Below, one piece after another: positions 7,895-16,783 of a stretch of 64,000 bases of DNA. The notes below the pieces were generated by a model. It was not told the DNA's origin and searched no databases. It worked only from the letters and a program-made list of their open reading frames with translations. How positions within the stretch are numbered: the stretch's first letter is position 1; each line of letters starts with the position of its first letter. This DNA is from Pseudofrankia coriaricola (GTDB lineage Bacteria; Actinomycetota; Actinomycetes; Frankiales; Frankiaceae), in NCBI RefSeq assembly GCF_001854805.1, contig NZ_MBLO01000080.1, positions 55,986 to 119,985 of the forward strand, read 5' to 3'. The position numbers were made by a program, and so were the translations under genes.

Positions 7895-8734
7895 CTAGCC
7901 ACGCAGCTCCAAACGGCCGTGCGTCACGACCGGGCTTCCGGCGGAGTCCGCCTCGAAGGCATAGCTGAGCGGGCCCGCCTCGTAGACACCGACGCGCAGG
8001 TCTTCGCCGACGAAGGCCGGTGAGGCGAACCGCACCGCCACCCGCCGAACACGGTCCGGGTCGCCACCGGCCACCGCGTCGACGACTTCCTGCGCGCACA
8101 GCGCCATCGTGCACAGCCCATGCAGGAACGGCCGGTCAAAACCGCCGCGGCGGGCGGCCGCCGCGGCGAAATGATGATCCGACCAGTCCCCCGACACCTC
8201 CGCGTACCGGCGCGGCATGTCAGCGTCCACCGTCACCGTGTACTCCCCCACCGGGCTACGCCGCACGTCGGCGGGAAAGGCGTGGTCGGGCACGGGCGAC
8301 CCGACCGCTCGGCAGGTGGTGTTCAGGTAGACGGTCGTCCACAACTGCTCGGCGACGACCTCGTCGCGCTCATCCAGCGTCGAGTAGCGCAGCGTGACCA
8401 GCGCGTTCCGGCCCGCTGGCCGGGCCCCGAAGCCGCGCACCCAGGTCCGCAGCGGCTCGCCGGGGACCAGCGGCCGGTGCAGCACGACATCGTGCTCGCC
8501 GTGCACCCCGCCCGACGCGGCCGCCTGCACCTCCTTGCTGACCAGAGCGCCCCGGCCGGCCTCCTGCGCCACCCAGATCTGGGTCACGATCGCGACCGCC
8601 GGCACCGCCAGGCCGGCCCGCGTCCGCTCCGACCGGTCACCGGTGGCCGCGGCGTACCGCCCTATCAGGTCGGCGTCCAGCGATCCCGGGAACGGACCCG
8701 TCGACTCCTCGACCAGAACTCCAGCGCCGGTCAT
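7895..8734 (-). CDS. MaoC-family hydratase/dehydratase, two hot-dog domains
   Basis: A 279-residue double hot-dog protein. The C-terminal domain carries the R-hydratase 2 motif: YAEVSGDWSDHHF followed by FDRPFLHGLCTM, giving the expected catalytic Asp and His. The N-terminal half is the degenerate FAS1-type dehydratase domain. It should hydrate enoyl-CoA or dehydrate 3-hydroxyacyl-CoA. The start is set at ATG 8734, where the conserved sequence begins; ATGs at 8750 and 8755 lie upstream and only the latter is in frame. It lies 83 bases downstream of the TetR gene on the same strand, so both may be transcribed from the 9.45-kb divergent promoter. Confidence 0.8.
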   Translation of the reverse strand: MTGAGVLVEESTGPFPGSLDADLIGRYAAATGDRSERTRAGLAVPAVAIVTQIWVAQEAGRGALVSKEVQAAASGGVHGEHDVVLHRPLVPGEPLRTWVRGFGARPAGRNALVTLRYSTLDERDEVVAEQLWTTVYLNTTCRAVGSPVPDHAFPADVRRSPVGEYTVTVDADMPRRYAEVSGDWSDHHFAAAAARRGGFDRPFLHGLCTMALCAQEVVDAVAGGDPDRVRRVAVRFASPAFVGEDLRVGVYEAGPLSYAFEADSAGSPVVTHGRLELRG

Positions 8735-8817
8735 GTCAGCGCCACTCCATTCCATTCCTCACGCCCGCCCCCCAGGTCGCGGCTTCTGGTGCCGGTCGGC
8801 ACCGTCGTGCCGACGCC

Positions 8818-9432
8818 TCAGGTGCGATACAGCAGCTGGTGGATGAGGGTGTCGGCGAGCCAGGATTCGTACTGGTCGATGGTCCAGCGGCGTTCGAGCA
8901 CGAGGGTGCGGTAGATCTCGGGCAGGACGAGGGCGACGTAGATGTCGAGGGCCCTACTGACGCTGACGCCGGGCGCAAGGTGGGCGGCGATGGCCTCGAT
9001 GTGCCGGTGGAAGGCACGTTCCCGGTTGCCGGTGATCGTCTGCAGGTCGTGAGCGATGTCCGGATCGGTGCGGGCGGCTTCCTGGTAGATGGCGATCACG
9101 TCGTACATGAGTTCGTACTGGCGGCGCTGGATGCGCGCGGCCAGGCGCAGACCCCGCGCCGGGTCGGGCTGTGCGAGCGCCTCGTCGTGGCTGGTGTCGA
9201 TGTCGAGGGTCGCCGCCACGCCCCAGGCGATCGCCTGCAGGATCTTGGCCTTGGTGCCGAACGCGGAGTAGATCGTCGGTGCGGGGATGTCGGCGGTCTC
9301 GGCGATCGCGTTGATCGTGGTCGCGACGTAGCCCTGCGCGGCGAACAGGTTCCGCGCGGCAGCGGCGATCTGTGCCTTGGTGGCCATCGCCTGGCGCTGC
9401 CGGTGGCTGGGGCCTTCCTTCTTGACAACCAC
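8818..9432 (-). CDS. TetR/AcrR family transcriptional regulator
   Basis: 204 residues. The N-terminal TetR DNA-binding domain is clear: KAQIAAAARNLFAAQGYVAT, INAIAETADIPAPTIYSAFG with the recognition helix, then TKAKILQAI. The C-terminal ligand domain is of ordinary length. The GTG start at 9432 gives a short basic leader. It is divergently transcribed from the FAD monooxygenase at 9490, with a perfect inverted repeat (9457-9473) between them, the arrangement of a local repressor controlling itself and its neighbour. The ligand is probably an aromatic or acyl compound related to the monooxygenase substrate; that is inference. Confidence 0.88.
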   Translation of the reverse strand: MVVKKEGPSHRQRQAMATKAQIAAAARNLFAAQGYVATTINAIAETADIPAPTIYSAFGTKAKILQAIAWGVAATLDIDTSHDEALAQPDPARGLRLAARIQRRQYELMYDVIAIYQEAARTDPDIAHDLQTITGNRERAFHRHIEAIAAHLAPGVSVSRALDIYVALVLPEIYRTLVLERRWTIDQYESWLADTLIHQLLYRT

Positions 9433-9456
9433 CTGAGCACGGTACCACTCTACAAA

Positions 9457-9473
9457 TCATAGTCTCGCTATGA
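9457..9473. promoter_or_regulatory. Candidate TetR operator between divergent genes
   Basis: TCATAG-TCTCG-CTATGA is a perfect inverted repeat with 6-bp arms and a 5-base spacer. It lies 24 bases from the TetR start (9432) and 16 bases from the monooxygenase start (9490). The AT-rich surroundings suggest an overlapping promoter. Confidence 0.6.
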
Positions 9474-9489
9474 CGAAGAGTGTGGAGCT

Positions 9490-11031
9490 ATGACTGCTGG
9501 AGTGGTCGAGGTACCGGCGCTGATCGTGGGCGGCGGCCCGGCGGGGCTGACCGCATCGCTGCTGCTGTCCCGTCACGGCGTCGAGTCGCTGTTGGTGGAC
9601 AAGAGGGACACCGCGTCGCCGCTGCCGAGGGCGCGCGGGGTCCATGCTCGGGCAATGGAGATCATGCGGGTGTGCGGCGTCGAGCCGGACCTGCGCGCGG
9701 TGGAGCTCCCGATCACGCCGGGTGCACAGTGGCGGACGGGGCTTGCCGGCCCGGCCATCCGCGAAGATGTCCCGTCCTCCGCGGTCGCGGCCGAGGTCAG
9801 CCCGTGTGAGGGCCTGTCCGTCTCGCAGGACGTGTTCGAGTCCGTGCTACTGGAACATGCATGCGGCTACGACACCGCCCGACTTCGCCGCGGCGTCCGG
9901 TTGGAGTCGTTCGAGACATCCGCCGCCGGCGTGCGGGCAACCCTGCTTGACCTGGCATCCGGGCAGCACAGCCACGTCCGGGCCCGGTGGCTGATCGCCG
10001 CCGACGGCGCTCGCAGCGCGATACGCGAGCGGCTCGGTGTCGCCATGCTCGGCCCGCACGACCTGGGCCGGCAGCAGATGATCGCTTTCCGGGCCGACCT
10101 GACGCCGTACACCGGCGAGCACCCGCGAGGGATCTACTTCCTCACCGGCACCAACGCGGCGCTGATCTGGACCCACTCCGACCACCGCTGGGTCATCAGC
10201 GTTCCGGACACCGGCGACATATCCGATCCGGCGGCGGCCGTGCTCGGCGTGCTCGGCGTGCCGGACCTGCCGGTCGAGATAGTCGGCTCGAGCCGGTGGA
10301 CCGCCGCCGCGCAGAGCGCGGCGCGTTACGCCGACGGCCCGGTATTCCTGCTCGGCGACGCCGCGCACCGGTTCCCACCCGCCGGTGCCACCGGCGTGAG
10401 CACCGCGATGCACGACGCCCACAACCTCGCCTGGAAGATCGCCTCTGTCGTGCACGGCCACGCACCCGCGAGGCTGCTGGACAGCTACCGATCCGAACGC
10501 GAACCGGTCGGCTGCCGTAACGCCGACGAGACCGGTACCGCCTGGTCGAGGGTCTTCGGCAGCGGCGCGGCGCCCTTCGCCGGTCGCAGCCTCGCCCAGA
10601 TCGACATGGGCTACCAGTACCAGTCACCGGTCATCACCGCGGATGGCAGCCCACACGCCGACCCGCCCGGCGCGGACTACCGCCCCAGCGCCACCCCCGG
10701 CTGCCGCGCGCCACACCTGTGGATCGACACCTCGGCGGGGCGCCGATCGACGATCGACCTGTTCGACCGTGACCACGTCCTGCTCACCGCGCCGCCCGGC
10801 GAATCGTGGCGGACAGCCGCCGACACCGCCGCGCGAGCCCTCGGCGTACCCGTCGTCAACCATGTGATCCGCGAACCCGGCTGGCCCGACCAGTACGGCG
10901 TCTCGGCCGCCGGCGCGGTCCTGGTCCGCCCCGACGGACACGTCGCCTGGCGGCAGGCCACCCAGCCCACCTCCGGCGAGCTCGCCCACGGCCAGCTGCT
11001 CGCCGGGCTGAGAACCAGCACCGCGGCCTGA
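9490..11031 (+). CDS. FAD-dependent aromatic monooxygenase (PheA/TfdB-like)
   Basis: 513 residues of the para-hydroxybenzoate hydroxylase-type flavoprotein family. Visible are the FAD-binding GGGPAG (residues 14-19), the DG motif ADGARS (about 171-176), the GD motif LLGDAAHRFPPAGA (about 288-300) that contacts the FAD ribityl, and the C-terminal thioredoxin-like domain typical of longer members. It should use NAD(P)H and O2 to hydroxylate a phenolic, or epoxidise a polyketide-like, substrate. Length is normal for the group. The start is ATG 9490, preceded by GTGGAG. It is probably controlled by the divergent TetR protein. Confidence 0.88.
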   Translation: MTAGVVEVPALIVGGGPAGLTASLLLSRHGVESLLVDKRDTASPLPRARGVHARAMEIMRVCGVEPDLRAVELPITPGAQWRTGLAGPAIREDVPSSAVAAEVSPCEGLSVSQDVFESVLLEHACGYDTARLRRGVRLESFETSAAGVRATLLDLASGQHSHVRARWLIAADGARSAIRERLGVAMLGPHDLGRQQMIAFRADLTPYTGEHPRGIYFLTGTNAALIWTHSDHRWVISVPDTGDISDPAAAVLGVLGVPDLPVEIVGSSRWTAAAQSAARYADGPVFLLGDAAHRFPPAGATGVSTAMHDAHNLAWKIASVVHGHAPARLLDSYRSEREPVGCRNADETGTAWSRVFGSGAAPFAGRSLAQIDMGYQYQSPVITADGSPHADPPGADYRPSATPGCRAPHLWIDTSAGRRSTIDLFDRDHVLLTAPPGESWRTAADTAARALGVPVVNHVIREPGWPDQYGVSAAGAVLVRPDGHVAWRQATQPTSGELAHGQLLAGLRTSTAA

Positions 11032-11066
11032 CCCTGGAGGCCCCGCTGGGTACGACAGCGCCCTGG

Positions 11067-11299
11067 TTACAGGTCGAGCACTATCTCGCCATCCGGGTGA
11101 GAGCAGCGGATCAGCACCTCGCCGGGGGCCGGCGGCTCCAGGGGGTGGGTGCGTACCGCACGGATCCGGTCAGCAGCAGCGTCACACAGGTGTGGCAGAC
11201 GCCGGTGCGGCAGGACCAGCGGGTCGGGACGTCGCAGGCGTCCGCCAGCTCGATGATGCTGCGCCGCTCATCCGACCAGGGCACCGACAGCCCGCTGCG
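11067..11299 (-). pseudogene. Plant-type [2Fe-2S] ferredoxin domain fragment, frameshifted
   Basis: The minus strand encodes SVPWSDERRSIIELADACDVP followed by CRTGVCHTC, the [2Fe-2S] cluster loop of phthalate-dioxygenase-reductase-type ferredoxins. One frame ends in unrelated residues. The neighbouring frame supplies the expected ending PPAPGEVLIRCSHPDGEIVLDL and a stop at 11067, so a one-base shift near 11140 splits the domain. The reductase part that should precede it is missing, and the fragment is fused in frame to a methyltransferase tail. A fourth cluster Cys (CSHP) lies in the shifted frame. Confidence 0.7.
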
Positions 11300-11309
11300 C
11301 GCTGGGCCG

Positions 11310-11830
11310 CCAGGACTACCGCGGCTTGCGCCCCACGCCGAGATCAAAGGCGCGGTCGCGAGATCAAGGCGGCCGCTCGCAACGTTCGCGAGATGCTCCT
11401 CGATCTCCGTCTCGGTCGCCAGGCCCGCGGCAAGCAGACGTCCCCGTATCTGTTGCACAGTCGCGATCTCCAACACCGAGCACGCCGGCGACGTCACCGG
11501 GAAGAACGCGTCGGCCCGCACCGCGTCAAGCCCCGCCCCACGCAGCAGCCGCGGCAGCGTCCGCCCGAACGCCAGCTCCGCACCCCGACCAGCCATCAGC
11601 GTCCGGAACCCCTGACGCAGCCGGTTCGCCAACTCCTGCGCCGGCCCGTACTCGTCCAGGCAGACAAGCGGCTGCAACGCGGGGTCGGCGTCCTCGATGA
11701 CCAGCCAGCCACCCGGGCGCAGCGCTCGCACCATCGAGGCAAGCGCCTCGACCCGCCGAGGCACATGCGTCAGCAGCAGCCGGGCATGCACCAGATCGAA
11801 TCCACCCGCGGGCGGCGGCTTCACCGTGAC
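11310..11830 (-). pseudogene. SAM-dependent methyltransferase, C-terminal remnant
   Basis: From about 11806 downward the frame reads FDLVHARLLLTHVPRR, then MVRALRPGGWLVIEDAD and a C-terminal stretch ending DLATAPLISAWG, the second half of a class I methyltransferase. The N-terminal SAM-binding DxGxGxG motif is absent. Upstream residues to 11956 are low-complexity and not homologous-looking. The frame runs on into the ferredoxin fragment, so a deletion has joined two unrelated genes. Confidence 0.7.
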
Positions 11831-11956
11831 CGGCCGCCACGCCGGCCCGGACAGCACCCCGTACGCCCTGGGCTCTCCTCGTCTGCTCCTCCTCGCCCGT
11901 CGCTGACCCACACCACCGTCGGCTGTGCGAGACACCCCGTCCCGCACAGCCGGCAC

Positions 11957-12258
11957 CTCTCACGGCCCCCACACGAGCCGGAGAGATCCAGCGGGTGGTG
12001 AGCTGGGACCGGCGGGAGCCATCGAGATGCGGGCCGCCGATGTCGGCGCGACAGACCCGCGCTCGGCGATGCGTTCTACCTGCGCTTTTGCCGTCGCGGG
12101 CGGGATCAGGCCCGAGATCAGGCCGTGAGATGACCGTCGTGTTACATGTCACATTGCCGGACATTCCGCGGATACCTGCCGGAAAACTGTGCTGGGTTCC
12201 TTCGTGACGTTGAATTTCCGGACGGCGCGTCGTGTGGACGGTTGATGGAGGGATTTCC
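11957..12258. other. Intergenic region before the ArpA-like gene
   Basis: No gene is seen. It contains a GATCAGGCC direct repeat near 12110-12125 and an AT-richer patch (GTTACATGTCACATTG, about 12141-12156) that could hold the promoter of the three-gene cassette starting at 12259. Confidence 0.4.
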
Positions 12259-13152
12259 GTGACCAGGCCCGAGAGCGTCATTGACGACGTCGCGACGGCC
12301 ACGGCGGCCGAGGCTGTCGTTAACACCGGGCTCTACCCGCTGTTCGCGCCACCGGGCAGCACAGCCTGGAATGAGCTCGTCCGGGGTGTCCGGCTCGAGC
12401 TGGCCGAGTCCGGATGTTGTGTGCTTCCGGCATTCGTCAGACCGAAGGCGCTGGAACGGCTGCGCGCCCAATGCGCCGCGCTGGCCCCGCTGGCCTACTA
12501 CGGCGGCGAGACGGTGAACGCGTACAACATCGCGCCGGAGACGCCGCTGCCGCCAGGACATCCCGGGCGGGTCAGCATGCCGCGGGGCAACGCGTTCGTC
12601 GCCCGGGACCGCATCCCAGCCGACCACGCCGTCCAGCGGCTCTACACCAGCATCGCGTTCCAGACGTTCGTCGCGGCCTGTTTCGAACTGCCGGCAGTGC
12701 ACGAACTGGCGGACCCGCTGGCGGGGCTGTGCGTTAACATCGTCGCTCCCGGGCGGGAACATCCCTGGCATTTCGACACCAACGAGTTCGCGGTGAGTCT
12801 GCTGACCCAGGAAGCCGACGGCGGCGAGTTCGAGTACTGCCCGGGGATCCGGTCCGCGGCCGAGGAGAACGTCGAGGACGTCGCGGCCGTGCTGGCCAGT
12901 AGAGGCGACAGGTTCGTCCGGCGGCTGCGCCTGCGGCCCGGCGACCTCCAGCTCTTCCTCGGTCGCTACTCCCTGCACCGGGTGAGCCAGGTGACCGGCC
13001 CGGTCCAGCGGCACAGCGTGATCTTTGCCTACAGTGCGCGGCCGGGCGTGGTCGGCAGCCTGTCCCGGACCAGGCAGCTGTTCGGCCGGGTGCTGCCGGA
13101 ACACCGGGAGGCGGCCGAGCGGCCTGTCCGGATGGACGCGCTGCTCGACTGA
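12259..13152 (+). CDS. ArpA-like Fe(II)/2-oxoglutarate-dependent oxygenase
   Basis: A 297-residue protein with the jelly-roll iron-binding triad in view: H171 and D173 in EHPWHFDTNEF, then H240 in GRYSLHRVSQ, and R251 (VQRHSVIF) in the position that binds 2-oxoglutarate. It resembles the actinobacterial ArpA-protein group and amino-acid hydroxylases/halogenases of similar size; Asp at the middle position argues for hydroxylation rather than halogenation. The start GTG 12259 was chosen because GGAGGG lies 6 bases upstream; an upstream GTG at 12232 lacks a site. It is the first gene of a same-strand cassette with a methyltransferase and a choline/carnitine-type acyltransferase. Confidence 0.75.
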   Translation: MTRPESVIDDVATATAAEAVVNTGLYPLFAPPGSTAWNELVRGVRLELAESGCCVLPAFVRPKALERLRAQCAALAPLAYYGGETVNAYNIAPETPLPPGHPGRVSMPRGNAFVARDRIPADHAVQRLYTSIAFQTFVAACFELPAVHELADPLAGLCVNIVAPGREHPWHFDTNEFAVSLLTQEADGGEFEYCPGIRSAAEENVEDVAAVLASRGDRFVRRLRLRPGDLQLFLGRYSLHRVSQVTGPVQRHSVIFAYSARPGVVGSLSRTRQLFGRVLPEHREAAERPVRMDALLD

Positions 13153-13330
13153 CCGCCGTGCACATCGCACCCCGGGGTCCGCCGACACGGACGCGCCTCG
13201 CCACCGATGACCGTCGGCTGACCGTCGGCCTCCGACGAGCGCTCCAGCCCGCCCAGTCCCGACCGAGCATTCCGGACCGATGCGCACCCTGATCGCCCAG
13301 CCGCTGGGCGTATCGAGAGGAGCACCGACC

Positions 13331-14311
13331 ATGGATTTCGACGCCGCTGGAAAGGTTTCACTCGGGCATGTCTACGACCAGCCCGACCCGCGTTCCTACT
13401 TCCGTACACTGGGCGCACTCGGCTACCGGCTGCCTCAGCTGGCCAAGCCGTACTTCTCCAAAATCATCGACGAGTGCCAGGAAAGCCGCCCGGACAGGCG
13501 GCTGCGAGTGCTCGATGTCGGTTGCTCCTATGGCGTCAACGCGGCGCTGCTGAAACTCGACGTCGCCATGGACGAGCTGTACGACCGTTACGCGGGCGAG
13601 ATCGGGCGGGCCGTCGGCGATCCAGGCGGCGGCCACCAGGATCGTGACCGTGGATCCGTCGGTGGCCAATTGACCGCGGCGCCCACGGCGACCGAGGCGA
13701 CTGGGACGACCGGCCTCGCGGCTGACCCGCGAACCCGGGCGACGCTGGTGGCCAGCGACCGGGCACTGACCACGGCCCGCGGCGGCGCCACCGACATCGA
13801 GGTGATCGGTCTCGATGCGTCCGGTCCCGCGCTCGCCTACGCTCTCGACGCCGGTTTTCTCGACGACGCGCTGCACGCGGACCTGGAGTCCCGCGAGCCC
13901 ACGGAACCGGAGCGGGCCCGCCTAGCCGGCGTGGATCTGGTCATCTCCACCGGCTGCCTCGGTTACGTCACCGGCCGGACTCTCACCCGGATCGTCACGG
14001 CGGCTACCAGCTCGGACGCGGCTGCCGAGCCAGACGCGGCGGCGGGCGGCGGCGGGCCGGGTCTGCCCTGGATGGCTCACTTCACGCTGCGCATGTTCCC
14101 GTTCGACCCGATTGCCGAGACTCTTGCCGGTTTTGGCTACCAGACGGTGGCCGTGGACCGGTTGTTCGAGCAGCGCCGGTTCGCCTCGCCGCAGGAACGG
14201 GACCAGGTGCTGGCGACCCTCGCGGGGGTTGGGGTGGATCCACGCCGGCTGGAGGCCGACGGATGGCTGTACGCCCAGCTGTTCATCTCCCGTCCGCCCG
14301 AATCCCTCTGA
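13331..14311 (+). CDS. SAM-dependent methyltransferase of the ArpA-like cassette
   Basis: 326 residues. The SAM motif RVLDVGCSYGVNAALL lies at about 59-74 and the post-motif IGLDASGPALAYA at about 159-171. Between them is a roughly 50-residue Gly/Thr/Ala-rich insertion (about 96-145) that looks disordered, an oddity for the fold. The motif-IV region VDLVISTGCLGYV follows. ATG 13331 has GAGAGGAG 9 bases upstream, so I prefer it to the longer reading from 13280. Substrate unknown; the neighbours suggest a quaternary-amine or amino-acid-derived molecule. Confidence 0.75.
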   Translation: MDFDAAGKVSLGHVYDQPDPRSYFRTLGALGYRLPQLAKPYFSKIIDECQESRPDRRLRVLDVGCSYGVNAALLKLDVAMDELYDRYAGEIGRAVGDPGGGHQDRDRGSVGGQLTAAPTATEATGTTGLAADPRTRATLVASDRALTTARGGATDIEVIGLDASGPALAYALDAGFLDDALHADLESREPTEPERARLAGVDLVISTGCLGYVTGRTLTRIVTAATSSDAAAEPDAAAGGGGPGLPWMAHFTLRMFPFDPIAETLAGFGYQTVAVDRLFEQRRFASPQERDQVLATLAGVGVDPRRLEADGWLYAQLFISRPPESL

Positions 14312-14361
14312 ACACCCAATCGCTATGAGAACGTCACGGGCGGGGCGCGGCAACCGCCGGG

Positions 14362-14379
14362 ATGACGCCCCGGCGTCAT
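14362..14379. terminator. Short palindromic hairpin
   Basis: ATGACGCC-CC-GGCGTCAT is a perfect 8-bp palindrome in the 214-bp gap between the methyltransferase and the acyltransferase. It may be a weak terminator or an operator, so the third gene could have its own promoter. Confidence 0.35.
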
Positions 14380-14525
14380 GATCGGCTGGGGCGCGGGCTT
14401 CGACCGCCCGGCCGGACAACGCACCCGCGTCGTCCGGCTCTGAGCCCGCCGCCCGGTTCCGCGCCCCTACCAGCACCCGTCGCCACGGCCCACCCTCCAC
14501 GACCAGGACGAGGAAGACGACCAGG

Positions 14526-16466
14526 ATGACCGTCCAGACCGGCCGCGAGGCCGCCACGACCGCGGCCGCGCCCACGAACGCAGGCCCGTCCACGAACGCG
14601 GCCCCGTCCACGACCGAGACGGTGCCCGCCGTGCGCACCTTCGACAACGAGGAAAGTCTGCCTCGGGTCCCGCTGCCCGACCTTGCGGACAGCTGCGCGC
14701 GGTTTCTGGACTGGTGTGCCCCGCTGCTCACCACCGAGCAGCTCGCCGCGACCGAGGCGGCCGTGAACGACTTCCTCGCGCCCGACGGCCCGGGGCGGCC
14801 ACTGCACGCCGAACTGGCCCGGTTCAACGCGAGCGACGGTGTGCACAGCTGGCTCGACGAGTTCTGGCCCGCCCGCTACCTGGGCCGGCGGGACCGGATC
14901 GCGCTGAACGCCAACTTCTTCTTCCTGTTCCGGGACGCCGTTCCCCCGCCCGCCACCCCGACACCGCCCGGTGGCCCGCAGGCCGAGCGGGCCGCGGGCC
15001 TGATCGCCGCCGCGCTCGACTACAAGATCCGGCTGGACGCGGAGAGCATCCCGCCGCTGCTGCGGCGCGGCCAGCCGCAGTCGATGGTGCAGAACCGGTT
15101 CCTGTTTTCCACCACCCGCATCCCCGGCCAGGGGCAGGACACCGTCCGGGTGCCGTACAGCGCCGCGTGGCCGGGCCCGTGGGACGCCCGCCACGTCGTG
15201 GTGTTCCGGCATGGCCAGATGTTCCGGATGGACGTGCTCGGCCCGGACGGCACCCCGCACACCCTCCCGGAGCTCGCCGCCGGGCTTGCCGCCGTCCTCG
15301 CCGCCGCCGGTCCGGCGCCGGCGCCGGACGACGTCGCGGTCGGGCACCTCACCACCAAGGCCCGCGCGGCGTGGGCGGAGAGCCGGGCAGAGCTGCTCGC
15401 CCACGATCCAGCGAACGCGGCCGCGCTGGACGAGATCGAGCGGGCGCTGTTCTGCGTCTGTCTCGACCATGTCGTCCCGCCGGACACCCTCGCCACCTGC
15501 GACCAGCTGCTGTACGGCAGCGCCGCTGGCCGCTGGTACGACAAATCGGTCTCGTTCGTCGTCTTCCCGAACGGCCGCGCCGGGATCAACATCGAGCACT
15601 GCGGGCTGGATGGCACCACCGTTCTGAGCTTCGTCGACGAGCTGCTCGCCGCGCCGCCCGCCGAGCTGTCCGCCCGCTCGGGGGCCCGAGCGCACGGCCG
15701 CCCGGCGGTGCGCCCTGTCTCCTTCGTCCTGGACGCGACGCTGCGGGCGGATGTCCAGGCGGCGGCGGAGTCGTTCGCCGAGTTCGGCGAGGAAACCGTG
15801 GCGGTGACGCTGTCGTTCCCCGAGCACGGCGCTGACCGGTCCAAGACGCTGCGGATCTCACCGGACGCACTCGTGCAGCTGGCCTACCAGCTCGCGCACT
15901 ATCGGGCGAGGGGCCGGACCGGCGCGACATACGAGTCGATCGCCACCCGCCAGTGGCGGTACGGGCGCACCGAGGCGATGCGAGTCGTCACCCCGGAGGT
16001 GCTGACCTTCGTCGCGACGATGGACGATCCGGCCGCCGATCCGGCCACTCGCCGGGCGGCGCTGCGCGCGGCGGCCGACGCCCACGTGCGGCGGGCCGGC
16101 GAGTGCCAGCGCGGGGACGCTCCCGAACAGCACCTGTGGGAGCTTGCCTTCATCCAGCGCCGCCGGGGAGCCGAGCTCGGTGTGCCCACCGCGTCGCCGC
16201 TGTACGAGTCGCCGGGCTGGCTGGTGATGCGGGACGATTACCTGAGCACCAGCTCAGCCCCGTCAGCGAACATCGAGCACTTCGGCTTCGGCTCGACCAG
16301 CGGGAAATGCATCGGCATCGCCTACGTGCTGCTGCCGGATCGGCTGAACATCTACCTGAGCACCCCGCGCCCGGTGGCTGCCGGTATGCACGCCTTCGCC
16401 GACCGGCTGCGCGACGCCCTCGGCGAACTCGACGACCTGCTCACCCTGGACCCCACCGGCTCCTGA
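14526..16466 (+). CDS. Choline/carnitine O-acyltransferase family protein
   Basis: 646 residues, the normal size for carnitine and choline acyltransferases, which are uncommon in bacteria. The catalytic His is H358 in NIEHCGLDGTTV, matching the family HxxxDG. Other family signatures are WLDEFWPARYL, LDYKIRLDAESIPPL, the RWYDKSVSFVV block, GRTEAMR and the late LSTSSAPSANIEHFGFG. The first 35 residues are an Ala/Thr/Pro tandem-like tail (TNAGPSTNAAPSTTET). It should transfer acyl groups between CoA and a hydroxyl-bearing, probably zwitterionic, acceptor. With an oxygenase and a methyltransferase upstream, I infer a cassette that hydroxylates, methylates and acylates a small metabolite. Confidence 0.85.
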   Translation: MTVQTGREAATTAAAPTNAGPSTNAAPSTTETVPAVRTFDNEESLPRVPLPDLADSCARFLDWCAPLLTTEQLAATEAAVNDFLAPDGPGRPLHAELARFNASDGVHSWLDEFWPARYLGRRDRIALNANFFFLFRDAVPPPATPTPPGGPQAERAAGLIAAALDYKIRLDAESIPPLLRRGQPQSMVQNRFLFSTTRIPGQGQDTVRVPYSAAWPGPWDARHVVVFRHGQMFRMDVLGPDGTPHTLPELAAGLAAVLAAAGPAPAPDDVAVGHLTTKARAAWAESRAELLAHDPANAAALDEIERALFCVCLDHVVPPDTLATCDQLLYGSAAGRWYDKSVSFVVFPNGRAGINIEHCGLDGTTVLSFVDELLAAPPAELSARSGARAHGRPAVRPVSFVLDATLRADVQAAAESFAEFGEETVAVTLSFPEHGADRSKTLRISPDALVQLAYQLAHYRARGRTGATYESIATRQWRYGRTEAMRVVTPEVLTFVATMDDPAADPATRRAALRAAADAHVRRAGECQRGDAPEQHLWELAFIQRRRGAELGVPTASPLYESPGWLVMRDDYLSTSSAPSANIEHFGFGSTSGKCIGIAYVLLPDRLNIYLSTPRPVAAGMHAFADRLRDALGELDDLLTLDPTGS

Positions 16467-16783
16467 GCGGCACGAGAGCGGGCCGACCCGGCGGAAGCCC
16501 GCGGCCTGCTGGCACTGCTGCACCGAGCGACAAACCTTCCAACGGCGTTGGCGGGCGGCCGTTCCACCTTCGGGAGCGCCCAGGCCCGGAAGGCGACGTT
16601 GCCTCGCATGGCGCGGACCTGGTCGCGCTCACCGTCGAGCTGGGCGAGGGCAGCCGGCCGGTCGGTGGCTGCGGTACTGAAGTCGAGTTCGACCATTGGG
16701 ACGTGAACCTGGGGGACCTGACCAATACGCCAACGCCCTGCGGCGCCAGCATCAGCTTCTGTCGGCCGATGATGTCGAGGGCG
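16467..16783. other. Gap with possible ABM-domain remnant
   Basis: No intact gene is seen. The minus strand holds one short stretch resembling an antibiotic-biosynthesis monooxygenase N-terminus (listed separately); the rest has no recognisable coding pattern. Confidence 0.5.
16590..16696 (-). pseudogene. Possible antibiotic-biosynthesis monooxygenase (ABM) remnant
   Basis: About 35 residues (STAATDRPAALAQLDGERDQ, then VRAMRGNVAFRAWA) resemble the first half of a quinol-monooxygenase-like ABM domain. The sequence after that does not continue the fold. The call rests on this short pattern only. Confidence 0.28.

Noticed and set aside
12142..13332. Long minus-strand frame opposite the ArpA-like gene
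   Set aside because: The plus strand shows intact iron-binding motifs and a ribosome site; the minus frame has none.
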